NCBI GenBank assembly: GCA_904419005.1
Contig: CAJFQI010000014.1
Coordinates: 1-48,534 of the forward strand
DNA length: 48,534 nt
Source of the DNA: Candidatus Avimonas faecium
GTDB lineage: Bacteria > Bacillota > Clostridia > Oscillospirales > Acutalibacteraceae
Reading direction: 5' to 3'
Shown here: positions 44,375 to 48,534 of the stretch, piece after piece
How positions within the stretch are numbered: the stretch's first letter is position 1
Layout of the letters: every line of letters begins with the position of its first letter
Position numbers and translations under genes: made by a program
The notes under the pieces: model-generated
What the model was told of the DNA's origin: nothing
Databases searched by the model: none
The model's input: the letters and a program-made list of their open reading frames with translations, nothing else

Positions 44375-44419
44375 TTCGCCCACCATCCGACAGAAAAGCC
44401 GGGCGGCCCGTCCTATAAT
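44375..44419 (+). promoter_or_regulatory. spoIIE: Probable Spo0A-controlled spoIIE promoter
   Basis: TATAAT (44414-44419) has its best -35-like element CCGACA (44387-44392) 21 nt upstream. Sigma-A spacing of 21-22 nt is known for the Spo0A-activated spoIIE and spoIIG promoters of Bacillus subtilis. Two 0A-box-like heptamers (consensus TTCGACA on this strand) lie 11 nt apart: TTCGCCC (44375-44381, two mismatches) and TCCGACA (44386-44392, one mismatch, overlapping the -35). Confidence 0.55.
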
Positions 44420-44564
44420 GGAAAATACCGGCTGTATAGAACGATATAGCCATAGGGAATAAACCGGGTTCCGGGACGCGGCTTTGCCCCGGCGGGGATA
44501 GACGCGGCCTATCGGCCCGCCCGCCGCACAAAGGCGCGGGCGGGGAGGCTGCCAAAGGGAACCC

Positions 44565-46970
44565 GTGAAGACAAGCGGGATGGTGAGGACGTTGAAGCAA
44601 AAGGCATTGGCGGCGGCGCAGGACGGACAGGCCGGCGTCCGGGCAGAAAGCGGGGCAGGCCGGCGGGCCCGTTCCTCCGAGTGGGAGGGGGCGTCGCGGC
44701 AGTTGGCGCTGGTGATCCTCTGGCTGCTGCTCGGGCTGGTGATGCCGCGGGCGGGCGTGTACGGAGGGCTCCATCCCTTCGGCGTGAGCTTTGCCGCCGC
44801 GGTCCCGGGAGCGGGCGCGCTGGCGGCCTATATCGGCGGGGTGGTCGGCTACCTCCTGCCCGGCGGGACAGCGGCGCCGATCCGGTATATCGCCGCGCTG
44901 GTCGCGGTGGCGGGGATCAAATGGTCCCTCAGCGGGATCCCCTCGGTGTCGCGGCACCCGCTGTTTGCACCGGCGGTTTCCCTGCTTTCGGTATCGGCGA
45001 CGGGGATGGCGCTCTCCGCCGCCGGCGGGCTGCGGGTATACGACGTGCTGCTGGCGGTGTCGGAGGGGCTTTTGGCCGCTGGGTCGGCCTATTTTTTTGC
45101 CACGGCGGTGGCGCTGCTGGAGCAGACGGGGGAACGCCGGCTGCTGACGGCGCAGGAGCAGGCGAGCCTGGTGACCGCCGGGGCGGTGGTGCTGATGGCG
45201 GCGGCCGGCTTTACCTTCAGCGGCATTTCCCCCGGCCGGATGGCGGCGGTGGTGCTCATCCTGCTGCTGGCCCGCAGCGGCAAGGAGCAGGGAGGCAGCA
45301 TCGCGGGGATTGTGCTTGGGCTCGCGATGGCGATGAGCGCGGCCGACCACATGGTGCTGGCGGTCGCCTATGCGTTCGGCGGGCTGATGGCGGGCATCTT
45401 TGCCCGCTTCGGCCGCTTTGCCTCGGCCGGCGCCTTTGTGGTGGCCAACCTGATCGCCGCCCTGGGCAGCGGCTCCAGCGAGACGATGGTGGTCAGCGTC
45501 TACGAGGTGGCGGGGGCGTCGATTATTTTTGTCGCCCTGCCCGCCGCCGTGGACCGCCGGATCAACCGCTTCTTCGGCAGCGCCAGGGATATCCCTGCCG
45601 TTGAGGGGCTGCGCCGCTCAGTCGTGCTTCGGCTGGATTATGCCTCCCGCGCCATGAACGAGGTGGCGCAGACGGTGGATGCCGTATCACATAAGCTGGC
45701 GGGCCTAAGCGCTCCCGACCTCGGGACGGTTTACCGCAGCGTGTCGGACGATGTCTGCCGGGTCTGCGGGCTGCGGATGCACTGCTGGGAGAGCCATTTT
45801 CACGATACGATGGCGGCGCTTAACGACCTGACGCCGGTGCTGCGGGAAAAGGGCAAGGCGGAGCGGTCGGACGTTTCCCCGGTGCTCAGCAAGCACTGCG
45901 GCCGGCTGGACGACGTGCTGCAAAAGATCAACGCCGGGTATATTGAATACGCCGTGCGGGAGGGCGCGTGGCGGCGGCTTTCCGAAATCCGCGCGGTGGT
46001 GACCGACCAGTTTTCCGGCATGTCCGACCTTCTGGGCGAGCTGGCGGAGGATTTCTCCCAGGCGGAACGGGTGGATACCGAGGCGGGCGCGCGGGTAATC
46101 GCCGTGTGTGAGGAATACGGGCTTTCGGTGCAGGACGCGGTCTGCTTGATAGGCCGGGGCGGCCGGATGGCGGTGGAGATCCTCGCCTCCGACGCGGGGG
46201 TGCGGATGAACCAGAAGCGTTGGCTCGCCGCGATGAGCGACGCCTGCGGGCGGGAGCTGGACCGCCCGGTGGTGACCCGGCTGGGAGATGCGGTCAAGAT
46301 TGCGCTGGCGGAGCGCCCGCAGTTCCGGGTAACGCTGGGATCCGCCCAGCTCCACTGCACCGGGGAGAGGCTGTGCGGGGATGCGTTTGAGACGTTTACC
46401 GACGGCGCGGGGAAATGGTACGCGGTGCTCAGCGACGGGATGGGCAGCGGCGGCCGCGCCGCCGTGGACGGGGCGATGGCCTCGGGGCTGACCTCTCGTC
46501 TGATTCAGGCCGGCTTTGGGCCGGAGAGCGTGCTGCGGATGGTGAATTCCGCGCTGATGGTCAAATCGGGGGACGAAAGCCTGTCGACCCTGGATATGGT
46601 GGAGCTGGACCTGTTTGACGGGCGGATGGAAAGCCGAAAGGCCGGCGCGGCTCCCAGTCTGCTTTGCAGCATGGGGAGGGTTTCCCGGATCGAGAGGTCC
46701 TCCCTGCCGGTGGGCATCCTGCGGGATATCGCTGCGGAGCGCAGCGAGGATACGCTGGTTGACGGCGACCTGCTGGTGATGCTCAGCGACGGGGCGATGG
46801 CCGGCGGCCTGGAATGGATTGAAGAGAAGCTGCGGGCGTTTGATCCCAAAGCCGGCGAGGTCAAGCGTTTGGCGGAGGAGATTGCCACCGAGGCGCGCCG
46901 GCGCCAGGAGGGGCGGGAGGACGACGTGACCGTCCTGGTTGCCCAGCTTCATAAAAACGGGGCGGCATAG
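44565..46970 (+). CDS. spoIIE: Stage II sporulation protein E (membrane PP2C phosphatase)
   Basis: SpoIIE dephosphorylates SpoIIAA to activate sigma-F in the forespore and helps form the polar septum. The 801-residue protein has about ten N-terminal membrane helices (residues about 45-340), a central regulatory region (340-590) with a conserved-looking cysteine cluster (DDVCRVCGLRMHCWE), and a C-terminal PP2C-type phosphatase (about 595-800) with GDAFETF, LSDGMGSGGRAA and LSDGAM and GREDDVTVLVAQL. Length matches Bacillus SpoIIE (about 827). GTG 44565 was chosen because AAAGGGAACCC precedes it; ATG 44580 is the alternative. It is a strong sign that the organism makes endospores. Confidence 0.95.
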   Translation: MKTSGMVRTLKQKALAAAQDGQAGVRAESGAGRRARSSEWEGASRQLALVILWLLLGLVMPRAGVYGGLHPFGVSFAAAVPGAGALAAYIGGVVGYLLPGGTAAPIRYIAALVAVAGIKWSLSGIPSVSRHPLFAPAVSLLSVSATGMALSAAGGLRVYDVLLAVSEGLLAAGSAYFFATAVALLEQTGERRLLTAQEQASLVTAGAVVLMAAAGFTFSGISPGRMAAVVLILLLARSGKEQGGSIAGIVLGLAMAMSAADHMVLAVAYAFGGLMAGIFARFGRFASAGAFVVANLIAALGSGSSETMVVSVYEVAGASIIFVALPAAVDRRINRFFGSARDIPAVEGLRRSVVLRLDYASRAMNEVAQTVDAVSHKLAGLSAPDLGTVYRSVSDDVCRVCGLRMHCWESHFHDTMAALNDLTPVLREKGKAERSDVSPVLSKHCGRLDDVLQKINAGYIEYAVREGAWRRLSEIRAVVTDQFSGMSDLLGELAEDFSQAERVDTEAGARVIAVCEEYGLSVQDAVCLIGRGGRMAVEILASDAGVRMNQKRWLAAMSDACGRELDRPVVTRLGDAVKIALAERPQFRVTLGSAQLHCTGERLCGDAFETFTDGAGKWYAVLSDGMGSGGRAAVDGAMASGLTSRLIQAGFGPESVLRMVNSALMVKSGDESLSTLDMVELDLFDGRMESRKAGAAPSLLCSMGRVSRIERSSLPVGILRDIAAERSEDTLVDGDLLVMLSDGAMAGGLEWIEEKLRAFDPKAGEVKRLAEEIATEARRRQEGREDDVTVLVAQLHKNGAA

Positions 46971-47353
46971 ACGGGCATTTGGAACAGGGAGGCCGGGCGC
47001 AGGAACGCCCGGCCTCCCTGTTCCGCCGCTAGGTCGGTGCCTTGATAGAACGTGCGGTACATCCGTAAAGGCATGTGCGGCAGGCTGTCCCGCGGCCGTT
47101 GGACGGGCGGAACGGGAGGACGAATGCTGCCATCCCGCCTATTTGGGGCGTTCCGGTCATTGCCTTGTGATTACGGCGCAGAGGGAGTGGGAATTTCAAA
47201 GCCGGGTACGCACATCGGGTTCCGAATGTGCCAAAATAGCCTTTCTTGCGAAGGGGAAATCCCCAGTGCGGCAAAAAAAGCGGAATTTGGGCGGGTTTTC
47301 CTTGACAAGCGAGGGCGGATTGGATATAATATCTAGGCGCAGTCAAGGAATGC
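46971..47353. other. Spacer between spoIIE and tRNA-Lys
   Basis: A perfect 19-bp hairpin with a 6-nt loop (46981-46999 with 47006-47024) follows spoIIE without a T-run. The stretch 47025-47300 shows no recognisable gene; short frames on both strands resemble nothing I know. The tRNA promoter closes the spacer. Confidence 0.5.
47302..47330 (+). promoter_or_regulatory. Consensus promoter of tRNA-Lys
   Basis: Perfect TTGACA (47302-47307) and TATAAT (47325-47330) with a 17-nt spacer. Confidence 0.93.
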
Positions 47354-47429
47354 GATCCATTAGCTCAGCTGGCAGAGCACCTGACTTTTAATCAGGGTGT
47401 CCGGGGTTCGAATCCCCGATGGATCACCA
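47354..47429 (+). tRNA. tRNA-Lys (anticodon UUU)
   Basis: 76 nt with acceptor arms GATCCAT/ATGGATC, discriminator A and encoded CCA. D-arm TAGCTCAGCTGGCAGAGCA, anticodon stem CCTGA/TCAGG holding loop CTTTTAA (anticodon TTT), and T-arm CGGGGTTCGAATCCCCG are all standard. Its 3' end is the apparent integration site of the element whose integrase remnant follows. Confidence 0.98.
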
Positions 47430-47440
47430 GAAAGCAGAGG

Positions 47441-47486
47441 AACACCCGTCAAGCCTTGGGAGACAAGGGCGGACGGGTGTTTTTCT
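47441..47486 (+). terminator. Terminator after tRNA-Lys
   Basis: AACACCCGTC (47441-47450) and GACGGGTGTT (47472-47481) pair, with an inner CTT/AAG stem, followed by TTTCT. Its right edge abuts the stop codon of the integrase remnant. Confidence 0.88.
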
Positions 47487-47655
47487 ATGCGCGCTTGAGA
47501 TTGTCCAAGGGGCTGTATTTCGGGAAATTAGGAACGGTTTTCCGGGTTGTCGAATGGACATACCGCTTGACCATTTCGAGGGAAGTATGGCCGAGAATCT
47601 GCTGAAGGGCGTACATGTCGCCGCCGTTCTCAAGATACCGCGTTGCGAAGGCCAT
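47485..47655 (-). pseudogene. C-terminal remnant of a tyrosine site-specific recombinase (phage/ICE integrase)
   Basis: The minus-strand frame gives 56 residues starting MAFATRYLENGGDMYALQQI and continuing LGHTSLEMVKRYVH, ending NLKRA. This is the last part of a tyrosine integrase: FATRYLE normally follows the catalytic H-x-x-R, LGH holds the second catalytic histidine, and the Y of KRYVH is the nucleophile. The upstream catalytic arginines and all earlier domains are missing; an in-frame TGA lies two codons upstream of the ATG. AAAGGAG does precede it, so a peptide could be made, but recombinase activity is impossible. Reading towards the tRNA-Lys 3' end, 55 nt away, is the usual arrangement for elements integrated in a tRNA gene. 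Confidence 0.85.
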
Positions 47656-47988
47656 TACTCATCGTCTCCTTTGAAAAGCTGCGAAGAAGAAGAAAATGAG
47701 CGTCCGTGTGGGCTGTGGGGGCGTTGTGTACATAATTTCACAGCAATAATTAACCAATAAACGCCAAAATATATGTAATTTTTCCATATAATAGAATATA
47801 TAGTTGATTATTTATTGACAATTCACCATTATTTTAGTAAAATAATGGTGAATATCCCGTGGGGTGAAAGACGATTCCCAGGGAGTGGTAATCGTCCGGC
47901 CAGCCCCTGCTTTTTCCGGTTCTTCCTGGTTCTTGTTTATCCTGGCAGCCTTGGTATTCTCAAAACCAACCGCCCAATAAACGAACGG
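47656..47988. other. AT-rich accessory spacer
   Basis: From about 47735 to 47860 the DNA is markedly AT-rich compared with the chromosome around it. It contains several TATA-like hexamers (for example TATAAT near 47787-47792), the operator-promoter at 47815-47853, and a further inverted repeat GACGATT/AATCGTC (47869-47875 with 47889-47895). No gene is credible. Confidence 0.6.
47815..47853 (+). promoter_or_regulatory. Promoter overlapped by a near-perfect 33-bp palindrome (operator)
   Basis: TTGACA (47815-47820), 17-nt spacer, TAAAAT (47838-47843). The palindrome ATTCACCATTATTTTA-G-TAAAATAATGGTGAAT (47821-47853) fills the spacer, the -10 and the next 10 nt. A dimeric repressor bound there would exclude RNA polymerase. 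The regulated gene is presumably the one starting at 47989. Confidence 0.75.
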
Positions 47989-48225
47989 ATGAAAGAGAGA
48001 AAGAAGAGGAAGCATTTATGCCATACAATGCATATAAGGAAAGGACGATATCGTAAATTTCGGTGCTGGGCCAGCCTGCTTACCGTTTCCGCGCTGCTGG
48101 CCTGCACCATCCCTGCCGTCTCCGCCGCAGAGGAAGCCGAAGCGGAAGAAAATACCGGCTTTATAGACGCTGCTTTCACCGACGATTTCGGCACCATTCC
48201 GGATAGAGGACGGCCAGGGAAATAG
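47989..48225 (+). pseudogene. Truncated or frameshifted secreted-protein gene
   Basis: The frame from ATG 47989 encodes a very basic N-terminus, then a signal peptide (FRCWASLLTVSALLACTIPAVSA, processing likely at AVSA) and an acidic start of a mature protein (EEAEAEENTGFIDAAFTDDFG), and stops at 48223-48225, only 79 residues in all. After about 48203 another frame stays open to 48358 (EDGQGNRTAYVFAVPVRYIP and following), so a frameshift near 48200 is plausible. An alternative ATG at 48028 has no better ribosome binding site. No family is recognised. It lies downstream of the palindrome-covered promoter, with a leader of about 135 nt. Confidence 0.45.
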
Positions 48226-48411
48226 GACAGCATATGTGTTCGCCGTCCCTGTGCGGTATATACCGGCCATACGGCATAGGATTGTTGAACGGCTTGAAAG
48301 AACGATGTTATACCTCTACCTACCAATGACTGAGTGCCAGCGGCCAATACGAATATAACGAAGGGACGGTTTATTATGCGGTATCAAAATAGCTGGAGGG
48401 GAGGGGCAAAA

Positions 48412-48534
48412 ATGAAAAAGATGGTATGTTTGGTCATCCTTTTGTTGGCCGCGGCCCTGCTTGCTGCCTGCATGGAGGGAGGGAAAGGGCCCGTGAACCC
48501 AGGGGATCCTTCTTTTGCCGGCGGGGATGCGGAC
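48412..48534 (+). CDS. Start of a lipoprotein gene (partial)
   Basis: 41 codons run to the right edge of the window. The signal peptide KKMVCLVILLLAAALLAAC ends in lipobox LAAC with the cysteine at residue 20, followed by a Gly/Pro/Asp-rich spacer, so the product would be anchored to the outer face of the membrane. ATG 48412 was chosen because GGAGGGGAGGGG lies 5 nt upstream; an in-frame ATG at 48376 has no such site. The body of the protein is outside the window, so no function can be given. The 186 nt before it hold only the possible frameshifted tail described for the preceding gene. Confidence 0.8.
   Translation, partial: MKKMVCLVILLLAAALLAACMEGGKGPVNPGDPSFAGGDAD

Larger units (their letters stand above)
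43844..44564. other. 720-nt spacer with two promoter candidates and a purine tract
   Basis: A promoter TTGGAT-17-TATAAT (43863-43891) is followed within 12 nt by a large hairpin (43903-43942, two 18-nt arms around a GGAA loop). Then come CAGGGCA/TGCCCTG (44001-44026), a purine-rich tract (about 44028-44220) and a second promoter before spoIIE. The first promoter may make a long spoIIE leader or a separate small RNA; no known RNA family was recognised. A 29-codon frame at 43947-44036 lacks a ribosome binding site. Confidence 0.5.

Noticed and set aside
47029-47346. 105-codon minus-strand frame before tRNA-Lys
   Set aside because: Overlaps the consensus tRNA promoter, has no ribosome binding site and no recognisable family.

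Overview
The window looks like a chromosomal segment of a high-GC, endospore-forming Clostridia member, probably Oscillospiraceae/Ruminococcaceae or a close relative. This rests on spoIIE, a leucine T-box leader, DUF4317 and DUF1385 proteins, strong AGGAGG-type ribosome binding sites, GTG/TTG starts, sigma-A promoters with 17-bp spacers, and very GC-rich coding DNA. The taxonomy is inference; no rRNA gene is present. I see no CRISPR array and no complete mobile element.

Layout. 1-3050: end of an anion permease, a DUF4317 gene and a convergent DUF2461 gene. 3.4-11.4 kb: cobU, then a translationally coupled moxR / DUF58 / transmembrane transglutaminase operon, then glutamine-dependent nadE. 11.4-13.1 kb (minus): an ECF-like sigma factor with a probable membrane anti-sigma factor. 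13.2-17.3 kb: T-box-controlled leuA, a trans-aconitate-methyltransferase-like gene and leuB; leuC and leuD are absent. 17.6-19.7 kb (minus): PHP phosphoesterase and MATE transporter, divergent from a U32-family gene (19.7-21 kb). 21.5-25.9 kb: a class B penicillin-binding protein, a small XRE regulator, and rlmD with a detached, apparently decayed C-terminal extension. 25.9-28.3 kb: a less GC-rich patch with a cupin, a MerR/GyrI-like regulator and a DUF4097-like lipoprotein. 28.4-28.7 kb: tRNA-Leu(UAG).

29-36.3 kb: an FG-GAP-type lipoprotein next to a response regulator and histidine kinase, then DUF1385 and prmC, then an XRE protein carrying seven copies of a 28-29-residue repeat. 36.5-42.5 kb: glnS and gltX on the minus strand, divergent from an aminotransferase and trpS. 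42.6-47 kb: a DUF3825 protein and spoIIE, whose upstream region resembles a Spo0A-dependent promoter with a 21-bp spacer. 47.3-48.5 kb: tRNA-Lys(UUU) followed by the C-terminal remnant of a tyrosine integrase, an AT-rich stretch with a promoter covered by a near-perfect 33-bp palindrome, a damaged secreted-protein gene and the start of a lipoprotein gene. This is the scar or edge of an integrated element.

The points most worth following up are the repeat-bearing XRE protein, the integrase scar with its operator-promoter, the broken RlmD tail, the spoIIE control region, an orphan minus-strand promoter near 21.47 kb, and purine-biased spacer DNA that recurs in several long intergenic regions. 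I found no confidently new defence or biosynthetic system. All family assignments were made by reading motifs; none was checked by database search.
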